NCBI RefSeq assembly: GCF_019039055.1 | Contig: NZ_JAHOPB010000001.1 | Span: 434,001 to 498,000 of the forward strand | Direction: 5' to 3' | Origin: Reyranella humidisoli | Lineage (GTDB): Bacteria > Pseudomonadota > Alphaproteobacteria > Reyranellales > Reyranellaceae | Length of the DNA: 64,000 bases | Program-made: the position numbers and the translations under genes | In this document: positions 18,904 through 26,088 of the stretch, in pieces | Numbering within the stretch: the first letter of the stretch is position 1 | How the letters are laid out: each line of letters begins with the position of its first letter | Notes under the pieces: model-generated | Databases searched by the model: none | What the model saw: the letters and a program-made list of their open reading frames with translations, nothing else | Told to the model about the DNA's origin: nothing

Positions 18904-19827
18904 ATGCGGATTGCGGTCGTCGGCGCCGGCGGCGTCGGAGGCGGATACGGCGCTGCGTTGGCCCATGCCGGCGCCGACGTCACCTTCATCGCACGCGGCG
19001 CGCATCTGGCGGCGATGAAGAAGGCGGGGTTGCGCGTCGACAGCCCGCGCGGCAACACCCACCTCAACCCGACCCAGGCAACCGACGATCCCGCCACGGT
19101 CGGTCCGGTCGACTATGTGCTGTTCTGCGTGAAGCTGTGGGACGTCGAAAGCGCCGGCGCGGCGATCAAACCGATGGTCGGCCCCGACACCGCCGTCATC
19201 ACGCTGCAGAACGGCGTCGACGCCCACGAGCGGCTGATCCCGATCCTCGGCGCCCGTGCCGTGATGCCGGGCGTCGCCAATATCAGTGCGACCATCGCCG
19301 AGCCCGGCCTGATCCGCCAGACCGGCACGGTCATGCGCATGGTGTTCGGCGAGCCCGACGGCCGCCGCAGCCCGCGCGCCGTGGCTTTCGCCGAGATGTG
19401 CGGGAAGGCCGGCATCGACGGCGTGCTGAGCGAAGCCATCATGACCGACCTCTGGATCAAGTTCGTGTTGCTCGCGTCCAATGCCGGCGTCATGGCGCTG
19501 ACCCGTCTGCCGGTCGGCAAGCTGCGCGACGATGCCGACGTCAACGCGATGTTCGGCGCCGCCTACGAGGAGGTGGCCGCGGTCGGCCGTGCTCTGGGCG
19601 TCACCCTGCCCGCCGACATCGTCGAGCGGACCTTCAACTTCAACCGCAATGCCCCGCCGCACCTGATGGCTTCCATGGCGGTCGACCTGCTGCGCGGCAA
19701 CCGGATCGAGCTACCCTGGCTGTCGGGCAAGGTCGTGGAGCTGGGCCGGAAGCACAATGTCCCGACACCGACGCATGCGCTGATGTATGCTGCGCTGAAG
19801 CCCTACGTCATGGGCACGCCAGCCTGA
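18904..19827 (+). CDS. 2-dehydropantoate 2-reductase family protein
   Basis: A 307-residue member of the ketopantoate reductase (PanE/ApbA) family, which reduces a 2-oxo acid with NADPH. The Rossmann motif VVGAGGVGGGYGAALAHAG is at the N-terminus. The family's C-terminal domain carries the LWIKFVLLASNAGVMALTR helix with the catalytic Lys and the RGNRIELPWLSGKVVELGRKHNVPTP block with the substrate-binding region. Genomes often carry several paralogues that do not serve pantothenate synthesis; given its place in a catabolic operon this one could act on another 2-oxo acid. I therefore leave the gene symbol empty. Confidence 0.9.
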   Translation: MRIAVVGAGGVGGGYGAALAHAGADVTFIARGAHLAAMKKAGLRVDSPRGNTHLNPTQATDDPATVGPVDYVLFCVKLWDVESAGAAIKPMVGPDTAVITLQNGVDAHERLIPILGARAVMPGVANISATIAEPGLIRQTGTVMRMVFGEPDGRRSPRAVAFAEMCGKAGIDGVLSEAIMTDLWIKFVLLASNAGVMALTRLPVGKLRDDADVNAMFGAAYEEVAAVGRALGVTLPADIVERTFNFNRNAPPHLMASMAVDLLRGNRIELPWLSGKVVELGRKHNVPTPTHALMYAALKPYVMGTPA

Positions 19828-19835
19828 GGGAAACC

Positions 19836-20579
19836 ATGCGCGTCCTGCTCGTCCTCCTGTTCGCCCTTGCCGCGGGTGGTGCCTCGGCTGCCGACCTCAA
19901 GCTGCTGACCGCCGGCGCCTACAAGTCGGCCGCCATCGAGATCGTCGCCGACTTCGAGAAGAAGACCGGCCACAAGGTCACGATCGAGACCGGCACGGCC
20001 GGCGCACTGCAGAAGCGCGTTGCCGACGGCGAGTATTTCGATGTGCTGGTGATCCCACCGATCCCGATGGCCTCCCTGCTGCGCACCCGCGTCGCCGAGA
20101 GCAGCGCCAAGGAGCTGGCCCGCGCCGGCGTCGGCATGGCGATCAAGCAGGGCGCGCCGGTGCCCGACATTTCAGAGGTCGACGGTTTCAAGAAGGCGTT
20201 GCTGGCCGCGCGCGCCATCGCCTACATCGACCCGGCGGCCGGGGGATCGAGCGGCATCTACCTCGCCCAGCTCTTCCAGCAGATGGGCATCGCCGACCAG
20301 CTCAAGCCCAAGAGTGTGCTGGTCCAGGGCGGCCTGGTCGCCGACCGCATCGTCGACGGCAAGGCCGACATCGCGCTCCAGCAGAGCAGCGAGTTGATGG
20401 GCGTGCCGGGCGTGCAGTTCGTCGGCCCGATCCCGCTGATGGTGCAGAACTACACGATCTATTCCGGCGGCGTATCCCTCGCCTCGCGTAACCGCGCCGC
20501 GGCCGACGCACTGCTGCTGGCGCTGGCTAATCCCGAGAACGGCAAGATCCTGAAGTCGAAGGGGCTCGACAGCCCCTGA
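19836..20579 (+). CDS. ModA-like extracellular solute-binding protein
   Basis: A 247-residue periplasmic binding protein with a signal peptide (MRVLLVLLFALAAGGASAAD). It resembles molybdate/sulfate-type receptors: LKLLTAGAYKSAAIEIVADFEKKTGHKVTIETGTAGAL, YFDVLVIPPIP, and YIDPAAGGSSGIYLAQLFQQMG. No permease or ATPase follows, so it is an orphan receptor. Related orphans are often attached to catabolic operons, and molybdate is not necessarily the ligand. It ends the run of plus-strand genes before a long inverted repeat. Confidence 0.88.
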   Translation: MRVLLVLLFALAAGGASAADLKLLTAGAYKSAAIEIVADFEKKTGHKVTIETGTAGALQKRVADGEYFDVLVIPPIPMASLLRTRVAESSAKELARAGVGMAIKQGAPVPDISEVDGFKKALLAARAIAYIDPAAGGSSGIYLAQLFQQMGIADQLKPKSVLVQGGLVADRIVDGKADIALQQSSELMGVPGVQFVGPIPLMVQNYTIYSGGVSLASRNRAAADALLLALANPENGKILKSKGLDSP

Positions 20580-20589
20580 GAAAAGAGCA

Positions 20590-20705
20590 GGGTCCTTCGC
20601 TTCACTCCAGGGCGGGGGCTACCCCGCCCGCGATGACAATTTTACTGAAGCGACGCAGTGCGCTGCTTCAGAAAACGGTGTCATCCTGAGCGAAGCGAAG
20701 GACCC
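20590..20705. repeat. Long inverted repeat element, copy 1
   Basis: Terminal arms GGGTCCTTCGCTTC and GAAGCGAAGGACCC are perfect complements. Between them lie two further hairpins (a GGGCGGGG/CCCCGCCC stem and a TGAAGC...GCTTCA stem) and the sequence GTCATCCTGAGCGAAG that also occurs in copy 2 near 57.36 kb. The element fills the whole gap between the ModA-like gene and the redoxin gene and has no open frame. It may serve as a terminator and is probably a dispersed, non-autonomous palindromic repeat. Confidence 0.75.
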
Positions 20706-20714
20706 TTAACTTAG

Positions 20715-21206
20715 ATGACCGACACCGCACGCCCTGTCGCTCCGCCTCTCATCGTCGACCGCTGGTTCAACACCGACCAGCCGATCACGCTGGAAAGCCT
20801 GCGCGGCCGCATCGTCGTGCTGCATGCCTTCCAGATGCTGTGTCCCGGCTGCGTCTCGACGGCGATCCCGCAGGCGCGCAAGCTGAACGAGATTGCGAAG
20901 TCGATCCAGGGGCTCGTGGTCCTGGGCCTGCACACCGTCTTCGAGCATCACGCGGCGATGACGCCGGTGTCGCTCGAAGCGTTCCTGCACGAATACAAGA
21001 TCACCTTCCCGGTCGCCGTCGATCGCGCCTCGCCCGACGGGCCGATCCCGCAGACCATGGCGGCCTACGGCTTTCGGGGCACGCCCTCGACGGTGATCGT
21101 CGATCGCGAGGGCCGGATCGCGCGCCACAGTTTCGGGGCCGAAGACGATCTCGCGCTCGGCCTGATCCTGGGCAACCTGCTCAGCGCGCCGACTTCAGCT
21201 CGCTGA
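20715..21206 (+). CDS. Redoxin/TlpA-like thioredoxin-fold protein
   Basis: A 163-residue thioredoxin-fold protein with the active-site motif MLCPGCV (CPGC) following the first beta strand RIVVLHAFQ. The cis-Pro loop RGTPSTVIVDREGRI is also present. There is no signal peptide, so it should be cytoplasmic, unlike secreted TlpA/ResA proteins. It may reduce disulfides or peroxides. Its 3' end overlaps the convergent aminotransferase gene by 26 bp. Confidence 0.88.
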   Translation: MTDTARPVAPPLIVDRWFNTDQPITLESLRGRIVVLHAFQMLCPGCVSTAIPQARKLNEIAKSIQGLVVLGLHTVFEHHAAMTPVSLEAFLHEYKITFPVAVDRASPDGPIPQTMAAYGFRGTPSTVIVDREGRIARHSFGAEDDLALGLILGNLLSAPTSAR

Positions 21207-22473
21207 GCGCCTCCTCCCACGCGCCGATCGTGTGATCGATGTCGGCCTGGGTGTGCGCCACGCTGACGTAATACTTGCTGTCGCCCTTCATGATACCGCG
21301 GGCGCGGAGCGCCTGGTTGAAGCGCTTCAGGGTCGCGGTGTCGGCCTTCAGCGTGTCGCGATAGTCCTTGATCGGCTGGTCGGTAAAGATGATGTCGAAC
21401 AGCGGCGGCTCGCCGATCACCTGCGCGTTGATGCCGTGCTTCTTCAGTAGCTCCGAGAGCGTGTCCATCAGCCTGCGGCCGTTGGCGAATACGCCTTCAT
21501 AGGTGCCCGGCCGCTTCAGCACGTCGAGCGTTGCGAGGCCCGCGACGGCCGCGACCGGATTGCCCGAGAGCGTGCCGACCTGGAAGATGAAATCTTCGTC
21601 GGTCATCGCAAGACGATCGAAATGCTTCATGATGTCGGCGCGGCCGGCGATCGCTGCCAGCGCGAAGCCGCCGCCGACGATCTTGCCCAGCGTGCAGAGG
21701 TCGGGAACGACGCCGTAGTAATCCTGGGCGCCGCCATAGGCGAAGCGGAAGCCGGTCACGACCTCGTCGAAGATCAGCGGGATGCCGTGCTCGGCCGTCA
21801 CCTCGCGCAGCGCCTGCAGGAAGCCGGGCTTGGGCGGGATCAGTCGCTGGAACGGCTCGACGATGACGCCGGCCAGCTCGTCCTTCTGCTCCTCGATCAG
21901 GCTGCGCACCATGTCGATGTCGTTGAAGGCCGCGACCACCATCTCGTCGGCCACCGACTTCGGAATGCCGGCCGAATCGATCGAACCCCGCGGGAAGTTG
22001 CCGGGAGCCTTGGGCGCCAGCGACACCAGCGCATAGTCGCTCATGCCGTGATATCCGCCCTCGAACTTCAGGATCTTGTCGCGCTTGCGGAAGGCCCGCG
22101 CGGCACGCATCGCGTAGAGATCGGCTTCGGTGCCGGAGCACACGAAGCGCACCTGCTCCGCGCACGGCACGGCGTCGACGATCGCCTCGGCGAGCGCGAT
22201 GCCGTGGCGATTGTTGCCGAACAAGGTCGTGCCGAGCGGCACCTGCGACTGCACCGCCGCCGTGACCTCGGGATGGGCGTGGCCGATGAACATCGGGCCG
22301 GAGCCCAGCAGGAAGTCGACATACTCCTTGCCCGCCTCGTCGAACACGTGGCCGCCCCTGCCTTCCTTGAGAATGACCTCGGCCGGCATGTTGCCGAAGC
22401 TGCCGCCCGGCAGCACGCGCCGGGCCTGCTCGATCAGCTCGTTGGTGGGGTCGACAGGAGTCTGGACGTTCAT
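21181..22473 (-). CDS. Class III PLP aminotransferase (glutamate-1-semialdehyde aminomutase-like)
   Basis: A 430-residue pyridoxal-phosphate enzyme of the HemL/class III aminotransferase type. The cofactor region has GTEADLYAMRAARAFRKRDKILKFEGGYHG, the Asp of IFDEVVTGFRFAYGG, and the PLP-binding Lys in CTLGKIVGGGFALAAIAGR. Length and N-terminus (LIEQARRVLPGGSFG) match aminomutase-like proteins. In a heme context it would be hemL, but here it sits behind a cupin gene with no heme genes, so it is more likely a catabolic aminotransferase. Confidence 0.9.
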   Translation of the reverse strand: MNVQTPVDPTNELIEQARRVLPGGSFGNMPAEVILKEGRGGHVFDEAGKEYVDFLLGSGPMFIGHAHPEVTAAVQSQVPLGTTLFGNNRHGIALAEAIVDAVPCAEQVRFVCSGTEADLYAMRAARAFRKRDKILKFEGGYHGMSDYALVSLAPKAPGNFPRGSIDSAGIPKSVADEMVVAAFNDIDMVRSLIEEQKDELAGVIVEPFQRLIPPKPGFLQALREVTAEHGIPLIFDEVVTGFRFAYGGAQDYYGVVPDLCTLGKIVGGGFALAAIAGRADIMKHFDRLAMTDEDFIFQVGTLSGNPVAAVAGLATLDVLKRPGTYEGVFANGRRLMDTLSELLKKHGINAQVIGEPPLFDIIFTDQPIKDYRDTLKADTATLKRFNQALRARGIMKGDSKYYVSVAHTQADIDHTIGAWEEALSELKSAR

Positions 22474-22526
22474 GGATGCCTCTCTACGCTTGAAGTCCGG
22501 TTCGGAGCAGGAAGCGCGCCGCGTCA

Positions 22527-22541
22527 GGGGGGGGGGGGGGG
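22527..22541. repeat. 15-G homopolymer tract flanked by inverted arms
   Basis: A run of 15 consecutive G lies in the 82-bp gap between the cupin stop and the aminotransferase start (both minus strand). It is flanked by GCAGGAAGCGC and GCGCTCCTGC, which pair as a stem with one bulged A. The tract would be in the untranslated region upstream of the aminotransferase. Such tracts are prone to slippage and also to sequencing error. Confidence 0.85.
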
Positions 22542-22555
22542 CGCTCCTGCCAGAA

Positions 22556-22906
22556 CTATTCGATGGGGACGAAGATGGAGTGACGAAGCTTGCCTTCGAT
22601 CGCCTTGGAGCAGTGGCCCTTGCCGTGCGTGTCCTCGACCAGGATCACCTCGCCGGCGCCGATGATGCGGGTCTCGCCGTCGCTTGCCTGGATGGAGACG
22701 CCGGCATCGAGGTTGATGATGTACTGCCGGCGCGGCGCGGGATGCCATTCGTAATCGTAGCTGCCGGGGGTCTCGCGAAAGATGATGCCGGTCGCCGGCA
22801 GGGTGGCCGACATCTTGCCGCCGCGGCCCTCGGTCTTCCACTCGACCTCGATGTCGCGGAAATGGGTCTCGCCGTCGGCATCGACATACAGATTATGGAT
22901 ACGCAT
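22556..22906 (-). CDS. Cupin domain-containing protein
   Basis: A 116-residue single-domain cupin: MRIHNLYVDADGETHFRDIEVEW, then the barrel segment RQYIINLDAGVSIQASDGETRIIGAGEVILVEDTHGKGH. The His/Glu metal ligands of the usual cupin motifs are only partly present (HPAPRRQY; the C-terminal DTHGKGH keeps His), so metal binding is uncertain. The start at 22906 follows GGGAGAG; a start ten codons upstream is possible. It precedes the aminotransferase on the same strand across the poly-G gap. Function unknown; small cupins of this kind are common beside catabolic enzymes. Confidence 0.82.
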   Translation of the reverse strand: MRIHNLYVDADGETHFRDIEVEWKTEGRGGKMSATLPATGIIFRETPGSYDYEWHPAPRRQYIINLDAGVSIQASDGETRIIGAGEVILVEDTHGKGHCSKAIEGKLRHSIFVPIE

Positions 22907-22955
22907 GAATATTTCTCTCCCTTGCCCTCTCGGCACGACAGCTTAGAACGAAAGC

Positions 22956-23618
22956 ATGCTGAGGAAACCCGTTGAAGCCGTCCTTTTCGACATGGACGGT
23001 CTGCTGATCGACACGGAGGCCGTCTACATCGACGCCCTGCAGGATGCCGCCCGCGATCTCCAGATCGAGATGTCGCTCGATTTCTGCCATTCCATGATCG
23101 GCATCTCCGGTCGCGAATGCGATGTGATGATCCAGAATTTCTATGGCGCGGAGTTCCGCATCGACCGCTTCCGCGAGCGCTTCTCGGGCCATGCCAGGCG
23201 CCGGCTGGACAGCCATCTGCCGGTCAAGCCCGGCGTCGTCGAAATGCTCGACTTCCTCGCGGGCCGCGGCCTGCGCCTCGCCGTCGCCACTGGCTCGGGC
23301 CGGCTGACGGCCGAACGTCACCTCGGCAAGGCCGGCCTGATCGAGCGCTTTGCCGCCGTCGCCACGCGCGACGATGTCGAGAACGCCAAGCCGGCGCCCG
23401 ACGTTTACCTGGAGGCGGCCCGCCGCCTCGGCGTGGCGCCGGAACGCTGCATCGCCTTCGAGGATTCCAATGTCGGCCTCACCGCCGCCCATGCCGCCGG
23501 CACGATGGCCTTCATGGTGCCCGACATCCTGCCGCCGCTCCCCGAGGTCCGGGCCAAGTGCCTTCGCGTGTTCGGCGACCTGCACGAGGCACGCCGGCTT
23601 CTCGAAGACTCGCTTTAA
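22956..23618 (+). CDS. HAD-superfamily phosphatase (beta-phosphoglucomutase/GPP-like)
   Basis: A 220-residue HAD subfamily IA hydrolase. Motif I is LFDMDGLLIDTE with the nucleophile and acid/base Asp, motif II is AVATGSGR, motif III Lys lies in NAKPAPDVYLEAA, and motif IV is CIAFEDSNVGLTAAHAAG. The helical cap between motifs I and II matches phosphoglycolate/2-deoxyglucose-6-phosphate type enzymes. The substrate is not determined. Divergent from the cupin gene. Confidence 0.92.
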   Translation: MLRKPVEAVLFDMDGLLIDTEAVYIDALQDAARDLQIEMSLDFCHSMIGISGRECDVMIQNFYGAEFRIDRFRERFSGHARRRLDSHLPVKPGVVEMLDFLAGRGLRLAVATGSGRLTAERHLGKAGLIERFAAVATRDDVENAKPAPDVYLEAARRLGVAPERCIAFEDSNVGLTAAHAAGTMAFMVPDILPPLPEVRAKCLRVFGDLHEARRLLEDSL

Positions 23619-23683
23619 TTTTCATACCGAGTGATCCACAGGCCCGCGGGACGCGTATAGGAGGGTCAACAGCGGAGTTGCCT

Positions 23684-24499
23684 GTGCGCCTGCATCGTAT
23701 CCTGATTACCTGTCTTGCATTGCTCTCGGTGCACGCAGGAACGGCTTCCGCCCAACCGACCAGCATCGGCAGCGAACCCGCGGGTCCGCCGCCCAAGGAC
23801 TGGACGTTCGACATCGGGCCGGGCGTCGTCATTGCCCCATGGTTCGAGGGCAGCGCGAACTATCGTGTCCTGCCGGTACCGAATCTCGATCTGCGCTACC
23901 AGCGCGACAAGGTGTTCATCTCCGCCCGCGACGGCGTCGGCGCCACCCTGTTCGACGAGTCCGGCTTCAAGGCCGGCCCGATTTTCCGCTACCGCTTCCC
24001 GCGCAACCAGGGCGACGGCGGCTATCTGTTCGGCACCGGCAACGTGCCGTTCACCATCGAGGGCGGCGCCTTCCTGCGCTACGACCAGCGCTATGTCGCG
24101 GCCAAGATCGAGCTGCGGCGCGGCATCGGCGGCAGCAACGGCCTGATCTTCGACGCGCTGATCGACGGCAAGATGCGGCTGACCGACAGCCTGTTCCTGT
24201 CCGGCGGTCCGCGCCTCTCCGTGACCGACGGCACCTTCAACCAGGCCTATTTCGGCATCAACGCGCTCCAGTCGATCAACTCCGGCTACAGCCAGTATTA
24301 TCCGGGCGCGGGACTTCGCAGCGTCGGCGTCGGCGCCAGCGCGCTGTGGCGCATCCACGACCGGCTGAGCTTCGTGGCCTTCGGCAGCTACAACTATCTG
24401 GCCGACACCGTGGCCTACTCTCCGATCGTGACGGGTCCCGGCGGCTCGCGGAACCAGTTCGTGACGGGTGCCGCGCTGACATGGCGATTCTCCTGGTAG
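23684..24499 (+). CDS. MipA/OmpV family outer-membrane protein
   Basis: A 271-residue predicted outer-membrane barrel. GTG start with GGAG 6 bp upstream, then signal peptide RLHRILITCLALLSVHAGTASAQ. The mature part follows the MipA/OmpV pattern: DWTFDIGPGVVIAPWFEGS, then ISARDGVGATLFDESGFKAGPIFRYRF, and a C-terminal GAALTWRFSW ending in an aromatic residue. MipA was described as a scaffold for murein enzymes in E. coli, but most family members are uncharacterised barrels. Confidence 0.88.
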   Translation: MRLHRILITCLALLSVHAGTASAQPTSIGSEPAGPPPKDWTFDIGPGVVIAPWFEGSANYRVLPVPNLDLRYQRDKVFISARDGVGATLFDESGFKAGPIFRYRFPRNQGDGGYLFGTGNVPFTIEGGAFLRYDQRYVAAKIELRRGIGGSNGLIFDALIDGKMRLTDSLFLSGGPRLSVTDGTFNQAYFGINALQSINSGYSQYYPGAGLRSVGVGASALWRIHDRLSFVAFGSYNYLADTVAYSPIVTGPGGSRNQFVTGAALTWRFSW

Positions 24500-24512
24500 C
24501 GCGCCGGCCCGG

Positions 24513-25208
24513 CTAGAATTTCTCGACCCAGGGGCGCACCTCGACTTCCCAGCTCCAGGCGCTGCGGTGCTGGTTCAGGACGTGCCAGTAGGTCTCGGCG
24601 ATGGCGTCGGGATCGAGCAGGCTGTCCGGCCTGTCGTCCGGCACCGGGCGCGCGGCGCTTCGGATGCCGCCGTCGATCACGAAATGGGCGACGTGGATAC
24701 CCTTGGGTGACAGTTCCCGCGCCATCGACTGGGCGAGACCGCGCAACGCGAACTTGCCCATGGCGAAGGTAGCGGAGAGCGCGAAGCCCTTAACGCCAGC
24801 GGTCGCGCCCGACAACAGAACCGCGCCCTCGCCCTTGGGCAGCATCCGCTTCACCGCCTGCTGCGAGACCAGGAAGGCGCCGAACGCGCTGATCTCGATG
24901 GCCCGCTTCACGTCGTCCGGCGGCAAGTCGACCAGCGCGCCACGCACCCGGTTACTGGCGTTGTAGACCACGACGTCCGGCGTGCGGCCGGCCGCGTCGA
25001 GCGCCTGGAACAGCGATGCGACGTCGTCCTGATCGGCGGCGTTGCAGGCATGGACCGACGCGCCGGTCTCCTTCGCAAGCGCAGCAAGCTTGCCCGTCTC
25101 GCGGGCGGCCAGCGCGACCGACAGTCCGTTCTTCGCAAACAGGCGGGCCAGCGAGGCGCTGAGACCGGGGCCCGTCCCGACGATCAGGGCGGAGCTATAT
25201 TTCGGCAT
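24513..25208 (-). CDS. Atypical short-chain dehydrogenase/reductase lacking catalytic Tyr
   Basis: A 231-residue SDR-fold protein. The nucleotide motif is VGTGPGLSASLARLFAKNG, the NNAG-like segment is VVVYNASNRVRG, and the catalytic Ser is in VLLSGATAG. In the YxxxK position the sequence reads SATFAMGKFALRGLAQ, so Phe replaces the catalytic Tyr while Lys is kept. I checked this on the nucleotide level (TTC codon). The start at 25208 (MPKYSSALIVG) is the family N-terminus; an open frame extends 37 codons upstream into the divergent promoter region. Either the enzyme uses another acid or it has a non-classical role. Confidence 0.88.
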   Translation of the reverse strand: MPKYSSALIVGTGPGLSASLARLFAKNGLSVALAARETGKLAALAKETGASVHACNAADQDDVASLFQALDAAGRTPDVVVYNASNRVRGALVDLPPDDVKRAIEISAFGAFLVSQQAVKRMLPKGEGAVLLSGATAGVKGFALSATFAMGKFALRGLAQSMARELSPKGIHVAHFVIDGGIRSAARPVPDDRPDSLLDPDAIAETYWHVLNQHRSAWSWEVEVRPWVEKF

Positions 25209-25281
25209 GCTTTGGGTCCTCTCGTTGCCGGGGATTCCCGGCAGGTATACGCTTCCCGTCAATAGGGAAGGAAACAAAGCC

Positions 25282-25953
25282 ATGGACCAGGTCCAGCCGA
25301 CCGGCCGCATCGACGTCATCTCCGACGTGATCTGCCCCTGGTGCTACATCGGCAAGCGCCAGCTTGAACGCGCGCTCGATCTCCTGGCCGCGCACCATTG
25401 CAACGTTGCCGTGGCCTGGCACCCCTTCCAGCTCAATCCCGACATGCCCGCCGAAGGCGCCGAGCGCACGAGCTATCGCATCGCCAAGTTCGGCAGCCTC
25501 GAACGCTCGCGGCAGATGGATCAGCGCATCACCGAGACCGCCGCGACGGTCGGCCTGGAATTCCATCTCGACCGCATCAAGCGCACGCCCAACACCGTGA
25601 ACGCCCACCGCCTGATCCGCTACGCCGGTCCGCGCGGGCTCCAGGATGCGGTCGTCGAGGAACTGTTCGAGAGCTATTTCTGCAAGGGCGCCGACATCGG
25701 CGACATCACCGTCCTCTCGGGCATCGCCGCCGAAGCAGGCCTCGACCGTGCCGAGGTGCTCGCGATGCTGTCGGGCGACGAGGGCCACCGCGAGGTGCTG
25801 GCCGGCGACGAGATGGCGCGCAACGCCGGCATCCAGGGCGTGCCGAGCTTCGCGCTACAGGGCCACGTCCTCTTCTCCGGCGCGGTACCGGCCGAAGAGA
25901 TGGCCCAGAACTTCCGCCATGCCTGGGAAATCCTGAAGAACCGGGCGGCGTAA
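25282..25953 (+). CDS. DsbA family oxidoreductase (FrnE-like)
   Basis: A 223-residue thioredoxin-fold protein of the DsbA/2-hydroxychromene-2-carboxylate isomerase/FrnE group. It begins with IDVISDVICPWCYIGKRQLERAL, giving a CPWC active site, and ends with GIQGVPSFALQGHVLFSGAVPAEEM, the cis-Pro region. There is no signal peptide, so it is cytoplasmic, like FrnE, which supports polyketide biosynthesis or oxidative-stress tolerance. The ATG at 25282 follows GGGAAGGAA. It is divergent from the SDR gene with 73 bp between starts. Confidence 0.91.
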   Translation: MDQVQPTGRIDVISDVICPWCYIGKRQLERALDLLAAHHCNVAVAWHPFQLNPDMPAEGAERTSYRIAKFGSLERSRQMDQRITETAATVGLEFHLDRIKRTPNTVNAHRLIRYAGPRGLQDAVVEELFESYFCKGADIGDITVLSGIAAEAGLDRAEVLAMLSGDEGHREVLAGDEMARNAGIQGVPSFALQGHVLFSGAVPAEEMAQNFRHAWEILKNRAA

Positions 25954-26088
25954 GACGGGACGGCGCCCACAGGTCGCCTCGGCGCTGATAGTCAGGGCGG
26001 CCGTTCGCGGCGCGAGAGAGCGTGCCCGAACGGGAATGCCATATCGCTAGGATCGCGCCGGAGATTTCATCCTGGCTGGTCGGCCTCG

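Noticed and set aside
22527-22541. Poly-G tract as part of a coding frame (phase-variable gene)
   Set aside because: It falls between the cupin stop at 22556 and the aminotransferase start at 22473, outside both genes.
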